Shown: positions 46,429 through 55,372, counted from the first letter of the stretch. The stretch is 64,000 bases of DNA from Pseudomonas sp. SCB32 (GCF_009189165.1 NZ_CP045118.1:5828001-5892000); one strand, 5' to 3'. Numbers and translations: made by a program. Notes: generated by a model from the letters alone, not told the origin.

Positions 46429-47460
46429 ATGTTGACGATCTATACCGACGACCATCGCTTGCACCACGGTCAGCACGAGCTGATCGGCGGCCAGTTCACT
46501 CCCTGCTTCGAAAAGCCCAGCCGCGCCGACATGGTGCTGGACCGGGCCAAGGCGGTGAAACTGGGCGACATCCAGGCCCCGCGAGACTTTGGCCTGGAGC
46601 CCATCCTGAGGGTGCACAGCGAAGGCTTCGTGCGGTTCCTGCAGCACGCCTGGCGTGACTGGCTGGCCACCGGCCGGACCCACGACATGCTGCCGATCTG
46701 CTGGCCGACCCGCCGCCTGCGGCAGAAGGAACCGGACAGCATCGACGGCCGCCTGGGCTACTACAGCCTGGACGCCGGCGCGCCGATCACCGCCGGCACC
46801 TGGCAGGCGGTGCTCAGCTCGGTGAACGTGGCCATGACCGGCCAAGCCGAACTGGCCAAGGGCGCACGCTCGGTGTTCTCCCTCTGCCGTCCGCCGGGCC
46901 ACCACGCCTCGGCGGACTTCATGGGCGGCTACTGCTTCTTCAACAACGCGGCCATCGCCGCCCAGTCGATCCTCGACCAGGGCGCCAACCGCGTGGCCAT
47001 CCTCGACGTCGACTACCACCACGGCAACGGTACCCAGGACATCTTCTACGACCGTGCCGACGTGCTGTTCACCTCGATCCACGGCGACCCGCGCTTCGAA
47101 TATCCCTACTTCCTCGGCTATGCCGACGAGAAGGGCCAGGGCGTGGGCGAGGGCTTCAACTTCAACTATCCGCTGGCTTCGGGTAGCGACTGGTCAGTGT
47201 GGAGCCTGGCGCTTCAGGCGGCGATCCGGCAGATCTCGGCGTACAAGCCGGACGTGCTGATCGTGTCGCTGGGCGTGGACACCTACAAGGAAGATCCGAT
47301 CTCCCAGTTCAAGCTCGACAGCCCGGACTACCTGCGCATGGGCGAAGCCATCGGCAAGCTCGGCCTGCCAACCCTGTTCGTCATGGAAGGCGGCTACGCG
47401 GTGGAAGAGATCGGCATCAATGCGATCAACGTGCTGCAGGGTTTCGAGAGCATCGGCTGA
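46429..47460 (+). CDS. aphA: Acetylpolyamine amidohydrolase (histone-deacetylase family)
   Basis: The 343-residue zinc enzyme removes acetyl groups from acetylated polyamines such as acetylputrescine, acetylcadaverine or acetylspermidine. It has the HDAC-family motifs: RPPGHHASADFMGGYCFFNN (about residues 150-169, general-base histidines), the first zinc ligands in LDVDYHHGNGTQD, and the third in SLGVDTYKEDPI. An active-site tyrosine lies in the C-terminal GGYAVEEIG region. The start at 46429 (ATG) has AGGAG six bases upstream; the GTG one codon earlier is too close to it. PAO1 has AphA at this position (PA0321 from memory). Confidence 0.92.
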   Translation: MLTIYTDDHRLHHGQHELIGGQFTPCFEKPSRADMVLDRAKAVKLGDIQAPRDFGLEPILRVHSEGFVRFLQHAWRDWLATGRTHDMLPICWPTRRLRQKEPDSIDGRLGYYSLDAGAPITAGTWQAVLSSVNVAMTGQAELAKGARSVFSLCRPPGHHASADFMGGYCFFNNAAIAAQSILDQGANRVAILDVDYHHGNGTQDIFYDRADVLFTSIHGDPRFEYPYFLGYADEKGQGVGEGFNFNYPLASGSDWSVWSLALQAAIRQISAYKPDVLIVSLGVDTYKEDPISQFKLDSPDYLRMGEAIGKLGLPTLFVMEGGYAVEEIGINAINVLQGFESIG

Positions 47461-47469
47461 CAGCCGCCC

Positions 47470-47518
47470 GTAGGGCGTGGTGTATCAGCGTACAACCGCG
47501 AACGGTTGTACGCCCTAC
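47470..47518. repeat. Palindromic intergenic repeat after the amidohydrolase gene
   Basis: The unit GTAGGGCG...CGCCCTAC encloses an inner palindrome GTACAACCGCGAACGGTTGTAC at 47490-47511. This type of repeat (GTACAACCGTTCGCGGTTGTAC) is dispersed in Pseudomonas genomes. Confidence 0.75.
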
Positions 47519-47530
47519 TCCAGAACGATA

Positions 47531-47565
47531 AAGCCGCGCCGGGAATGCGGTTCCCGGCGCGGCTT
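47531..47565. terminator. Strong bidirectional terminator
   Basis: A 15-bp perfect stem (AAGCCGCGCCGGGAA / TTCCCGGCGCGGCTT) with a 5-base loop, followed by TCTTTA, lies between the convergent amidohydrolase and OB-fold genes. Confidence 0.88.
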
Positions 47566-47588
47566 CTTTATGGGTTTCGCACAGTGGA

Positions 47589-47966
47589 CTACTGCAGGAC
47601 TTCCACGCGATCCACGTCGATATCGGCAGCCTTCTGCTTGTGGTGATCGACTTCACCGGTCAGACGCACCTTGGTGTTTTCAGAGACCGAGGCGCCCGCC
47701 GGCCAGTCATCGTGGTCAATCTCGACCTGAATGCTGCCGGTAACGTCCTTGAACTCGTAGTGCTCGCCGCCGATGCGCTTGGCGATAGTCCCTTCCAGCA
47801 CGACCGGGGTGTCGTCGGCAGCAGACTGGGCCTGCTTGACGGTGGTGACCTGGGCGGCAGCTGCCGGTTTGGCGGCGTCACTGCCGGGGCCGGTGTAACC
47901 GGCGGCCAGGGTGAGGGTAGAGAACAGGCCGGCGGCAGCGATCAGCGGGAGATGACGGAGTTTCAT
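47589..47966 (-). CDS. carO: CarO-like periplasmic OB-fold (YgiW/BOF) protein
   Basis: The 125-residue protein has a signal peptide (KLRHLPLIAAAGLFSTLTLA) followed by a BOF/YgiW domain (VVLEGTIAKRIGGEHYEFKD...VRLTGEVDHHK), an OB-fold found in stress-induced periplasmic proteins. In P. aeruginosa CarO (PA0320, from memory) is a calcium-regulated member that helps maintain calcium homeostasis. That role is assigned here by position and family. The start at 47966 has a purine-rich site and gives a full signal sequence. Confidence 0.82.
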   Translation of the reverse strand: MKLRHLPLIAAAGLFSTLTLAAGYTGPGSDAAKPAAAAQVTTVKQAQSAADDTPVVLEGTIAKRIGGEHYEFKDVTGSIQVEIDHDDWPAGASVSENTKVRLTGEVDHHKQKAADIDVDRVEVLQ

Positions 47967-48131
47967 GGATTGGCCTCCTGGGGCGTTTTCGATGGGGCGA
48001 GCCTAGTGCCGGTGACTGAAACCAGCCTGAATCCGGACTTAACCCAAACTTAAACGCCCCAACGCCCCGCCCTTGCCAGGAGCAATCGACCCAGGCCGGC
48101 TCCGGCCCGGGCACAGCACCCCGCAATATGC

Positions 48132-48154
48132 AAAGGCCGCCCAAACGGCGGCCT
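48132..48154 (-). terminator. Terminator of the FAH-family hydrolase gene
   Basis: A 9-bp stem (AAGGCCGCC / GGCGGCCTT) with a short loop lies 18 bp after the hydrolase stop codon. Read on the minus strand, a short TTTG tail follows. Confidence 0.65.
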
Positions 48155-48171
48155 TCGGCGGGACAACGGCG

Positions 48172-48837
48172 TCAGAGCACGCGGCTTTCGAAACGGCTGG
48201 CACCGGGAAGCTCCAGCACCAGCGTATTGCCGCTGTGCAGCGGCCCGACACCGACCGGCGTGCCGGTCGACACCACATCGCCCGGCTGCAGCGAGAAGTG
48301 CCCGCAGATGTGCTGGATCAGCGGCACGATGGGGTTGAGCATGTCGCGGCTGTTGCCGTCCTGGCGGACCTCGCCGTCGATGGAAAGGCGGATGCCGATG
48401 TCGGCTGGGTCCGGGAAGTGGTCGGCGCTGATGAAGGGCGCCAGCACGAAGGCGCCGTCGAAGGACTTGGCCAGCTCCCAGGGCAGGCCCTTTTCCTTCA
48501 GCTTCGCCTGTACGTCGCGCAGGGTCAGGTCCAGCGCGGGGGCGTAGCCGGAGATGGCGTCCAGCACTTCTTCAACGCTGGGCTTGCGCGACAGCGGCTT
48601 GCCGATCAGCACGGCGATCTCCGCCTCGTAGTGCACCGCGCCGCGGTCCTCGGGAATGGCGAAGCCACCCGCCTGGGACACGGTGCAGGAACCGGGCTTG
48701 ATGAACAGCAGCGGCTCGGTCGGCACCGGGTTGTTCAGCTCCTTTGCGTGCTCCGCGTAGTTGCGCCCGACGCACACCACCTTGCCCAGGCTGAAGTGGA
48801 TCGGGGTGCCATCGACATACTGATGCTGGTAACTCAT
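48172..48837 (-). CDS. Fumarylacetoacetate hydrolase family protein
   Basis: The 221-residue protein is a FAH-superfamily member: VVCVGRNYAEHAKELNN near the N-terminus, the metal-binding acidic triad around VHYEAEIAVLIGK (about residues 68-80), and GDVVSTGTPVGVGPL near residue 200. Relatives act as acylpyruvate hydrolases or oxaloacetate decarboxylases on small keto acids. Here it lies 160 bp after D-2-hydroxyglutarate dehydrogenase on the same strand, in the PAO1 PA0318-PA0317 arrangement from memory. That arrangement may hint at a link to 2-oxo acid metabolism. The substrate is unknown. Confidence 0.87.
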   Translation of the reverse strand: MSYQHQYVDGTPIHFSLGKVVCVGRNYAEHAKELNNPVPTEPLLFIKPGSCTVSQAGGFAIPEDRGAVHYEAEIAVLIGKPLSRKPSVEEVLDAISGYAPALDLTLRDVQAKLKEKGLPWELAKSFDGAFVLAPFISADHFPDPADIGIRLSIDGEVRQDGNSRDMLNPIVPLIQHICGHFSLQPGDVVSTGTPVGVGPLHSGNTLVLELPGASRFESRVL

Positions 48838-48945
48838 GACCGACTCCTACAACGCATGGAAGAGATGATCCGCGCGGGCTCGTGATTCCGCGCGATTGCC
48901 CGCATTCTGTTGGCGCACGCGCCACTTCCCGTGACGCTGACGTGC

Positions 48946-48984
48946 GAAGGGCCGGCCTCTCTATTCCTAAAGAACCGGCCCTTC
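48946..48984 (-). terminator. Probable terminator of the D-2-hydroxyglutarate dehydrogenase gene
   Basis: A 10-bp stem (GAAGGGCCGG / CCGGCCCTTC) with a 19-base loop lies just after the stop codon. The loop is long and no clear T run follows, so a Rho-dependent or partial terminator is possible. Confidence 0.5.
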
Positions 48985-48997
48985 TGGATACCGCGAC

Positions 48998-50392
48998 TTA
49001 TTCGGCGAAGATCTTGCCGGGGTTCATGATCCCATTGGGATCGAACACCGCCTTGACCGCCTTCATGTAGCCGATTTCAGCCTCCGAGCGAGAGTACCCC
49101 AGGTAATCGCGCTTGGTCATGCCCACGCCGTGTTCCGCAGAGATCGAGCCGTTGTACTTCTGCACGGTCTCGAACACCCACTTGTTGACGGTGGCGCACT
49201 TGCCGAAGAACTCGTCCTTGGTCAGGTTCTCGGGCTTCAGGATATTCAGGTGCAGGTTGCCGTCGCCGATGTGGCCGAACCACACGACTTCGAAGTCGGG
49301 GTAGTTGGCTTCGACGATGGCGTCGATGTCCTTGAGGAAGGCCGGGACCTTGCTGACGGTCACCGAGATGTCGTTCTTGTACGGCGTCCAGTGGGAGATG
49401 GTCTCGGAGATGTACTCGCGCAGCTTCCACAGGTTCTGCAGTTGCTGCTCGCTCTGGCTCATCACGCCGTCCAGCACCCAGCCCTGCTCTACACAATGTT
49501 CGAAAGTCGCCAGGGCCTCGTTGGCCACCTCCTCGGTGGTCGCCTCGAACTCCAGCAGGGCGTAGAACGGGCAATCGGTCTCGAAGGCCGGCGGCACGTC
49601 GCCACGGGCCATGACCTTGGCCAGGGCCTTGTCGGAGAAGAACTCGAAGGCGGTCAGGTCCAGCTTGCTCTGGAAGGCGTGCAGCACCGGCATGATCGAG
49701 TCGAAGTCCGGGGTGCCCAGGACCATCGCGGTGAGGTTCTTCGGCTGGCGCTCCAGGCGCATGCTGGCCTCGACCACGAAGCCCAGGGTGCCTTCGGCGC
49801 CGATGAACAGCTGGCGCAGATCGTAGCCGGTGGCGTTCTTGATCAGGTCCTTGTTCAGCTCCAGCAGGTCGCCCTTGCCGGTGACGACCTTCATGCCAGC
49901 CACCCAGTTACGGGTCATGCCGTAGCGAATGACCTTGATCCCGCCGGCATTGGTGCCGATATTGCCACCAATCTGGCTGGAGCCGGACGACGCGAAATCC
50001 ACCGGGTAGTACAGGCCGTTTTCCTCGGCGAACAGCTGCAGCTGCTTGGTCACCACGCCCGGCTGGCACACCACGGTGCGGTCGACGGCGTTGAAGTCGA
50101 GGATCTTGTTCATGTAGTCGAAGGCCACGACCACTTCGCCGTTGGCGGCGACGGCGGCGGCGGAGAGCCCGGTGCGGCCGCCCGAGGGAACCAGCGCGAC
50201 CTTGTGCTCATTGGCCCAGCGAACGATGGCCTGGACCTGCTCGGTGCTCTTGGGGAAGGCGATGGCCAGCGGTGCCGGGGCGAAATGCTTGGTCCAGTCC
50301 TTGCCGTAGGTCTCGAGGGAATCGGCATCGGTCAGCAGCTTGCCGGGCTCCAGCAGGGGCTTGAGCGATTCGATCAGGGCTTCGCGGGTCAT
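48998..50392 (-). CDS. D-2-hydroxyglutarate dehydrogenase (FAD-dependent)
   Basis: The 464-residue flavoprotein has a PCMH-type FAD domain with SGGRTGLSAAAVA (about residues 69-81) and FASSGSSQIGGNIGTNAGG. A FAD-oxidase C-terminal domain follows, with a metal-binding His pair in VVWFGHIGDGNLHLNI and the end SAEHGVGMTKRDYLG. In Pseudomonas the enzyme oxidises D-2-hydroxyglutarate, which SerA makes as a by-product, and so supports serine synthesis; it is divergent from serA here, as expected. The start at 50392 gives the 464-residue length I recall for the characterised PAO1 enzyme. An ATG at 50416 with AGGA upstream is the alternative. D-lactate dehydrogenase-like activity is possible. Confidence 0.9.
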   Translation of the reverse strand: MTREALIESLKPLLEPGKLLTDADSLETYGKDWTKHFAPAPLAIAFPKSTEQVQAIVRWANEHKVALVPSGGRTGLSAAAVAANGEVVVAFDYMNKILDFNAVDRTVVCQPGVVTKQLQLFAEENGLYYPVDFASSGSSQIGGNIGTNAGGIKVIRYGMTRNWVAGMKVVTGKGDLLELNKDLIKNATGYDLRQLFIGAEGTLGFVVEASMRLERQPKNLTAMVLGTPDFDSIMPVLHAFQSKLDLTAFEFFSDKALAKVMARGDVPPAFETDCPFYALLEFEATTEEVANEALATFEHCVEQGWVLDGVMSQSEQQLQNLWKLREYISETISHWTPYKNDISVTVSKVPAFLKDIDAIVEANYPDFEVVWFGHIGDGNLHLNILKPENLTKDEFFGKCATVNKWVFETVQKYNGSISAEHGVGMTKRDYLGYSRSEAEIGYMKAVKAVFDPNGIMNPGKIFAE

Positions 50393-50585
50393 GGGAAGAA
50401 CTCTCAAAGGATTCATGGTCGTCCTGAGAACAGCTCAGGTCGCAACCGGGCAAGGAAAAGGGAGAACATGCTAGCATACGCACCCCACGCAGATCGCCAC
50501 TTGGCGCCGAGCTGCCTGGCACCGGCCGGTCCGGCCTGAGCTGTTCAATTTCTCGCCACATCCCGGGACTACAGGTTCAAAGCAG

Positions 50586-51815
50586 ATGAGCAAGACTTCT
50601 CTCGACAAGAGCAAGATCAAATTCCTTCTCCTTGAAGGCGTGCACCAGAACGCCGTCGACACCCTCAAGGCGGCCGGTTACTCCAACATCGAGTACCTCA
50701 AGACCGCACTGTCCGGTGACGAGCTGAAGGAAAAGATTGCCGATGCACACTTCATCGGTATCCGCTCCCGCACCCAGCTGACCGAAGAAGTCTTCGACGC
50801 TGCCAAGAAGCTGATCGCCGTTGGCTGCTTCTGCATCGGCACCAACCAGGTCGACCTGAACGCGGCTCGCGAGCGCGGCATCGCCGTGTTCAACGCGCCC
50901 TACTCCAACACCCGTTCGGTTGCCGAACTGGTACTGGCCGAGGCCATCCTGCTGCTGCGCGGTATCCCGGAGAAGAACGCTTCCTGCCACCGTGGCGGCT
51001 GGATCAAGTCCGCAGCCAATTCCTTCGAGATCCGCGGCAAGAAGCTGGGCATCGTCGGCTACGGCTCCATCGGCACCCAGCTCTCGGTCCTGGCCGAAGC
51101 CTTAGGGATGCAGGTGTTCTTCTACGACACCGTGACCAAGCTGCCGCTGGGTAACGCCCAGCAGATCGGCAACCTGCACGAGCTGCTCGGCATGTCCGAC
51201 ATCGTTTCGCTGCACGTCCCGGAGCTGCCGTCCACCCAGTGGATGATCGGCGAGAAGGAAATCCGCGCCATCAAGAAAGGCGGCATCCTGATCAACGCCG
51301 CGCGTGGCACCGTGGTCGAGCTGGACCACCTGGCCGATGCGATCAAGGACGAGCACCTGATCGGTGCCGCCATCGACGTGTTCCCGGTCGAGCCCAAGTC
51401 CAACGACGACGAGTTCGAAAGCCCGCTGCGTGGCCTGGATCGCGTGATCCTGACTCCGCACATCGGCGGCTCCACCGCCGAAGCCCAGGCCAACATCGGC
51501 CTGGAAGTGGCCGAGAAGCTGGTCAAGTACAGCGACAACGGCACCTCGGTGTCCTCGGTCAACTTCCCGGAAGTGGCCCTGCCGTCGCACCCGGGCAAGC
51601 ACCGCCTGCTGCACATCCACGCCAACATCCCGGGCGTGATGAGCGAGATCAACAAGGTGTTCGCCGACAACGGCATCAACATCTCCGGCCAGTACCTGCA
51701 GACCAACGACAAGGTCGGCTACGTGGTGATCGACGTCGACGCCGAGTACTCGGACCTGGCGCTGGAGAAGCTGCAGCACGTGAACGGCACCATCCGCAGC
51801 CGCGTTCTGTTCTAA
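50586..51815 (+). CDS. serA: D-3-phosphoglycerate dehydrogenase
   Basis: SerA oxidises 3-phosphoglycerate to 3-phosphohydroxypyruvate, the first step of serine synthesis. The same enzyme reduces 2-oxoglutarate to D-2-hydroxyglutarate. The 409-residue product has the NAD motif GIVGYGSIGTQLS (about residues 156-168), the catalytic Arg/Glu/His regions in NAARGTVVELDHL and LTPHIGGSTAEAQ, and a C-terminal ACT domain (LLHIHANIPGVMSEINKVFA) that binds serine for feedback inhibition. It is divergent from the D-2-hydroxyglutarate dehydrogenase gene across a 193-bp gap and ends at a strong terminator. Confidence 0.97.
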   Translation: MSKTSLDKSKIKFLLLEGVHQNAVDTLKAAGYSNIEYLKTALSGDELKEKIADAHFIGIRSRTQLTEEVFDAAKKLIAVGCFCIGTNQVDLNAARERGIAVFNAPYSNTRSVAELVLAEAILLLRGIPEKNASCHRGGWIKSAANSFEIRGKKLGIVGYGSIGTQLSVLAEALGMQVFFYDTVTKLPLGNAQQIGNLHELLGMSDIVSLHVPELPSTQWMIGEKEIRAIKKGGILINAARGTVVELDHLADAIKDEHLIGAAIDVFPVEPKSNDDEFESPLRGLDRVILTPHIGGSTAEAQANIGLEVAEKLVKYSDNGTSVSSVNFPEVALPSHPGKHRLLHIHANIPGVMSEINKVFADNGINISGQYLQTNDKVGYVVIDVDAEYSDLALEKLQHVNGTIRSRVLF

Positions 51816-51833
51816 ACGCTGCTCGGTGGCAAG

Positions 51834-51861
51834 AAAAAAGGAGGCCTCGGCCTCCTTTTTT
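51834..51861 (+). terminator. Intrinsic terminator of serA
   Basis: A 12-bp stem (AAAAAAGGAGGC / GCCTCCTTTTTT) closes a 4-base loop (CTCG), 20 bp after the serA stop. Confidence 0.92.
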
Positions 51862-51904
51862 TGTTTGAACGGCTCGGAATCGGACGCCGCTTCTGCGTTG
51901 TTTC

Positions 51905-51981
51905 TGGGTCCCCGCGTTCGCGGGGATGACGTGTGCGGAGGACGGTGCATATCACCGTCACTCCCGCGAACGCGGGAGCCC
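51905..51981. repeat. Inverted pair of CCCGCGTTCGCGGG-type intergenic repeats
   Basis: TGGGTCCCCGCGTTCGCGGGGATGACG (51905-51931) is followed by an inverted unit CCGTCACTCCCGCGAACGCGGGAGCCCA (51954-51981). This GTCATCCCCGCG...CGCGGGGACCCA type is widespread in Proteobacteria as a BIME-like element; here it lies between convergent genes. Confidence 0.78.
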
Positions 51982-52034
51982 AAAAGACAGTTGCTCCTAC
52001 AGATACATCAGGCCGGCGCCGACTCGATCAGCCA

Positions 52035-52466
52035 TCACTTCACATTGACAGTGATCGTCTGCGACTCCACCGGCGGGTCCAGCGGCACGTGGTTCTTGTC
52101 GCCCACCAGCAGCTGCAGGGTGTGCTTGCCCGGCGGCAGGGTCACTTCAGTCTCGGTCTGGCCCTTGCCAAAGTGCTTGATGTTGTCCGTCATCGGCAGC
52201 GGCATGTTCATCGCCGGCTGCTCCTTCAGGTCGATCAGCAGGTGATGGTGGCCGGTAGCCGGCGAATCCACGCCAGCGGGCGCGACGCCCATGCCCTTGA
52301 GGCCGAACTTGACGGTGAAGGTCTTGCCGACAGTGGCGCCGTCGGCCGGCTCGATGAAGTACACCTTGGCGCCTTCCGGGGCCGGGGTGCGCGGCATATC
52401 GGCGGCGATCGCGGAAGACGCGGCGAGCAGCGCAGCGAGACCGAGGCAAGGCAGCATGGTTCTCAT
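52035..52466 (-). CDS. DUF4399 periplasmic protein
   Basis: The 143-residue protein has a signal peptide (MRTMLPCLGLAALLAASSAIA) and a DUF4399 domain with conserved patterns VYFIEPADGATVGKTFTVKFG, ATGHHHLLID and LPPGKHTLQLLVGD. The HHHLLID stretch suggests possible metal binding, but the function is unknown. The start at 52466 has AAGGAGAA five to ten bases upstream, a strong site. It converges on serA. From memory PAO1 PA0315 is similar and lies beside serA. Confidence 0.85.
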   Translation of the reverse strand: MRTMLPCLGLAALLAASSAIAADMPRTPAPEGAKVYFIEPADGATVGKTFTVKFGLKGMGVAPAGVDSPATGHHHLLIDLKEQPAMNMPLPMTDNIKHFGKGQTETEVTLPPGKHTLQLLVGDKNHVPLDPPVESQTITVNVK

Positions 52467-52600
52467 GGAATTCTCCTTCTTCACGGGATTCGGGGAACGC
52501 CCTTCAGAAGCAGCCATTCACCCGCATGGAACCCACAAGCATAGGCGGCTCCCTCGCAGGCTCAAGAAAAAGAGTGCGTCTTCAAATGTCTTCGACCGCT

Positions 52601-53095
52601 CTAACCTCCGGCTTCCAGCCCGGCCAGGCAGACCGCGGCGGCGTCCAGCTGTTCCTCGCTGAACACCAGCACGCCCATGCGTTTGAGCGCGGCGGCAGTG
52701 ACGCCTTCGCCGGCAACCTTGCGCCCGCTGAAACTGCCGTCGTAGTTCTCGAGGTTGCCGCAGGACGGGCTGCGCGCCTTCAGCACGGCCAGGCGGATGT
52801 CGTGATGCTGCACCAGCTTCACCGCCGCGTCGGCACCCAACAGGAACGCCTGGCTGACGTCCTCCCCGTCCACCGTGACCACCGGTTTGACGCGCTCCAG
52901 CACCGCCATGCCCTGGCCGCCGGGAATCTCCGCCGGCGCGCGCGGCGTCGGCAGACCGCCGGCCACCTCCGGACACAGCGCCACCACACGTCCCTGGGCC
53001 AGCCAGCGCGCCAGCAGGTCGAACGGGCCGTGGGCACCACCGTCGTAGCGAACACGGTGTCCAAGCAGGCAACGGCTGACGAGAACCTTCTGCAT
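52601..53095 (-). CDS. DUF523-family protein
   Basis: The 164-residue protein starts with MQKVLVSRCLLGHRVRYDG (the SxCLxGxxxRYDG motif) and continues with CPEVAGGLPTPRAPAEI and LKARSPSCG. These cysteine and arginine motifs define DUF523 (the N-terminal half of YbgA-like proteins in other species). The conserved cysteines could hold an iron-sulfur cluster or other metal; the role is unknown. The start at 53095 gives the family N-terminus; the open frame to 53794 is antisense to other genes. Confidence 0.86.
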   Translation of the reverse strand: MQKVLVSRCLLGHRVRYDGGAHGPFDLLARWLAQGRVVALCPEVAGGLPTPRAPAEIPGGQGMAVLERVKPVVTVDGEDVSQAFLLGADAAVKLVQHHDIRLAVLKARSPSCGNLENYDGSFSGRKVAGEGVTAAALKRMGVLVFSEEQLDAAAVCLAGLEAGG

Positions 53096-53348
53096 AGGCC
53101 AATCACTCCATTTCGAATGGCACAGACTAGCCGCTCGATTTCTCCGGGTCACGCGGGGTAACACGACATTCATCGGCGATCCGTTTCGAAGGTTTTCGAG
53201 CCCGCCGAAAGTCGGGGAGCGCCGGCGCAACCACCCGTCGGGCCGGTGACAGAGCACAACCTTTGGCGGGAACCGTCGTCCGGCACTGGCCGCCCGCACG
53301 TCGCCTGACCAGACTGACGCACCGGCCAATCGCCTCGGAGCCCCCACC

Positions 53349-53897
53349 ATGTCCCGTCTGTTCGCCCTGTCCGCAGCCACCGCGGCGCTCCTCCACCTGT
53401 CGGTCGGCCAGGCCGCCCTCCAGGCCCTCGACAACGAGAGCCTCGGCGCAGTCACCGGGCAAGACGGCATCAGCATCCGCGCCGACGTTCTGGCGCACAT
53501 CGGCAGCGCCGCCTGGAACGATGATGGCGGCAGCGTCTCGTTGCGCAACGTCTCCATCGACAACGGCTGCGCGAACGCCGGCGACTGCCCCGACGGGCGC
53601 GGTGGCAGCCTGCCGTACGGCGCCGCACAGCTGGGGCTGAGCCTGCCGATCTTCGGCATCGAGCAGCCAACCCTGCAGGTGGACGTGGTGCAGAACGCCA
53701 GTGGCCAGCAGCAGCTCGCCCTGACCCTGCCGGACCTCACCACCATCAACCAGCAGCTCAACAGCAGCGGCCTGCCGGCGCAGACCATCCGCATGCGGGT
53801 GATCGGCGACCTCTATGTCGGCGACGGGCGCCTGGGCACGCTGGAAATCCGTGACATCCAGGACATCAGCGGGACCATCAAGGTCTGGGGGCACTGA
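53349..53897 (+). CDS. Secreted or surface protein with a TGQDGI motif (function unknown)
   Basis: The 182-residue protein has a signal peptide (MSRLFALSAATAALLHLSVGQA) and right after it LDNESLGAVTGQDGISIRAD. The LxxVTGQDGI motif recurs just after the signal sequence in a family of exported proteins (FilF/DUF6160-like) linked in some species to pilus-like systems. The rest is rich in asparagine, glycine and beta-strand patterns. It lies 253 bp from the DUF523 gene and 10 bp before the end of the convergent oxygenase gene. I do not recognise a specific homologue. Confidence 0.65.
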   Translation: MSRLFALSAATAALLHLSVGQAALQALDNESLGAVTGQDGISIRADVLAHIGSAAWNDDGGSVSLRNVSIDNGCANAGDCPDGRGGSLPYGAAQLGLSLPIFGIEQPTLQVDVVQNASGQQQLALTLPDLTTINQQLNSSGLPAQTIRMRVIGDLYVGDGRLGTLEIRDIQDISGTIKVWGH

Positions 53898-53907
53898 GCC
53901 GGACGGC

Positions 53908-54531
53908 TCAGAAGGACGAGTCACCGCGACGGCGGAACCAGCCGGTCAAGGACAATCGCTCCTGGTTGGCCGGCAGCACTTCGTGGGGGAAATCGCCGGA
54001 CAGGAACACCACCAGCCGCCCACCGAGCGGGGCCAGGTCCAGCGCCTGCCCGTCGGGCAGGTACATCCGCAGCGCGCCGCCCTGGTCGGCCTGCCAGTCC
54101 GGATTGAGGTAGAACACCGCCGACACGCTGCGACGGTCGTCATCGCGGAATCGATCCAGGTGCTTCTGGTAGAAGGCGCCCGGCGGATAGAGGGCGAAGT
54201 GCCCCTCGAAGTCCTCCAGGCCGAGGAACAGCGAGCGGTTGATCAGCTGACGCAAGGCATCGAGCGACACCAGGTAACGGTCGCAGGCCTCGGACTGCGC
54301 AGGCTCGATCCACTGGATACGGTCGCCACGCACCCCTTCGCGCACGGCCAGCCCGTCTCCCCGCCCGATGCCGGCAGCAGCCAGTTTCCCGGCAGCGTCA
54401 CGGGCACGACACTCCGCCGCCAGTGCGGCGATCAGCGGGGCGGGAAGAACATCGTCCTGGACGGACCAGCCCTTCTCGGCGAGGTCGTCAACGATGCTAT
54501 GCAAGAGGGGAGAATCGGCGTCGAGATCCAT
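53908..54531 (-). CDS. 2-oxoglutarate/Fe(II)-dependent oxygenase
   Basis: The 207-residue protein has the jelly-roll iron motif HLDRFRDD (about residue 120; His and Asp ligands), the distal His in GDFPHEVLPANQERLSLTGWF, and the 2-oxoglutarate-binding arginine in the last part. This is the P4H/2OG-FeII_Oxy pattern. The substrate is unknown; relatives include prolyl hydroxylases and PiuC-like proteins. The start at 54531 was chosen because the preceding frame is antisense to the DUF2059 gene; there is no strong ribosome site. It is divergent from that gene by 100 bp. Confidence 0.8.
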   Translation of the reverse strand: MDLDADSPLLHSIVDDLAEKGWSVQDDVLPAPLIAALAAECRARDAAGKLAAAGIGRGDGLAVREGVRGDRIQWIEPAQSEACDRYLVSLDALRQLINRSLFLGLEDFEGHFALYPPGAFYQKHLDRFRDDDRRSVSAVFYLNPDWQADQGGALRMYLPDGQALDLAPLGGRLVVFLSGDFPHEVLPANQERLSLTGWFRRRGDSSF

Positions 54532-54631
54532 GGCGCATTGTAACGTCCGACGCCAGTGGCTCGACAAGCAGGGCAAGCCTTGCCGACAATAGCCCCCGGC
54601 GAGCGAACCCTGCCGCCCACAAGGAGTTGCA

Positions 54632-55372
54632 ATGCGCGTACTGCTGGCCCTCACTCTTCTGGTACTGGGCATGCCCGCCCTGGCTGACAATTACCAGCGC
54701 CTCTACCAGGCCGCCGGTTGGCCCGAGCAGCGCGCACACTTCAACGACGCCCTGCATGCCGCCCAGAAGCGCTACCAGGGCAACCTGCCGCCGGCGCTCT
54801 ACCAGGCCCTGGTAGACAACAGCAACCGCCGCTTCGCCGCCGCCGACATCGATCAGCGCGCCCTGGCCAGCCTGCGCCAGAACCTGCCGGACAACAGCTC
54901 GGCGCTGAACTTCTTCGAATCCCCCCTGGGCCAGAAGGTCGCCACCGCCGAGACCTTCGCCACCCGCAGCGACCAGTTGCTCAAGTACGCCAATGGCCTG
55001 CCGCGCCAACAGGCGAGCGATGCCCGGCGCCAGCTGGTGCAACGCCTGGGCAAGGTGCTGCCGGCCCGCGAGGCTGGCGCGGAAGTCAGCCTCGCGCTGG
55101 CCAGCGTCGCCGCCGACAGCCTCAGCCAGATGCTCCCCGGCCTGCTCGGCGGCGGCCAGGCCCAGGGCATGCTCGAAGGCCAGCGGCAGAAGCTGATGGG
55201 GCAGATCGGCGCCGATCTGGATAACACCCTGCTTTACGTCTATCGCGGGCTGAGCGATGCCGAGCTGAGCCAGTTCACCGCCTTCGGCGAATCCCCAGCC
55301 GGACGCGGCTACTATCGCGCTGCACTGGCGGCCTTGCGCGCCGGGTTGTCCGTCTCATCCGACGGCCAGTGA
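54632..55372 (+). CDS. DUF2059-like periplasmic protein
   Basis: The 246-residue protein has a signal peptide (MRVLLALTLLVLGMPALA) and a helical periplasmic region with the DUF2059 pattern LSDAELSQFTAFGESPAGRGYYRA near the end. The function is unknown. AAGGAG lies upstream of the ATG at 54632. It converges on the alpha/beta hydrolase gene with a 138-bp gap that contains only small inverted repeats. Confidence 0.75.
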   Translation: MRVLLALTLLVLGMPALADNYQRLYQAAGWPEQRAHFNDALHAAQKRYQGNLPPALYQALVDNSNRRFAAADIDQRALASLRQNLPDNSSALNFFESPLGQKVATAETFATRSDQLLKYANGLPRQQASDARRQLVQRLGKVLPAREAGAEVSLALASVAADSLSQMLPGLLGGGQAQGMLEGQRQKLMGQIGADLDNTLLYVYRGLSDAELSQFTAFGESPAGRGYYRAALAALRAGLSVSSDGQ

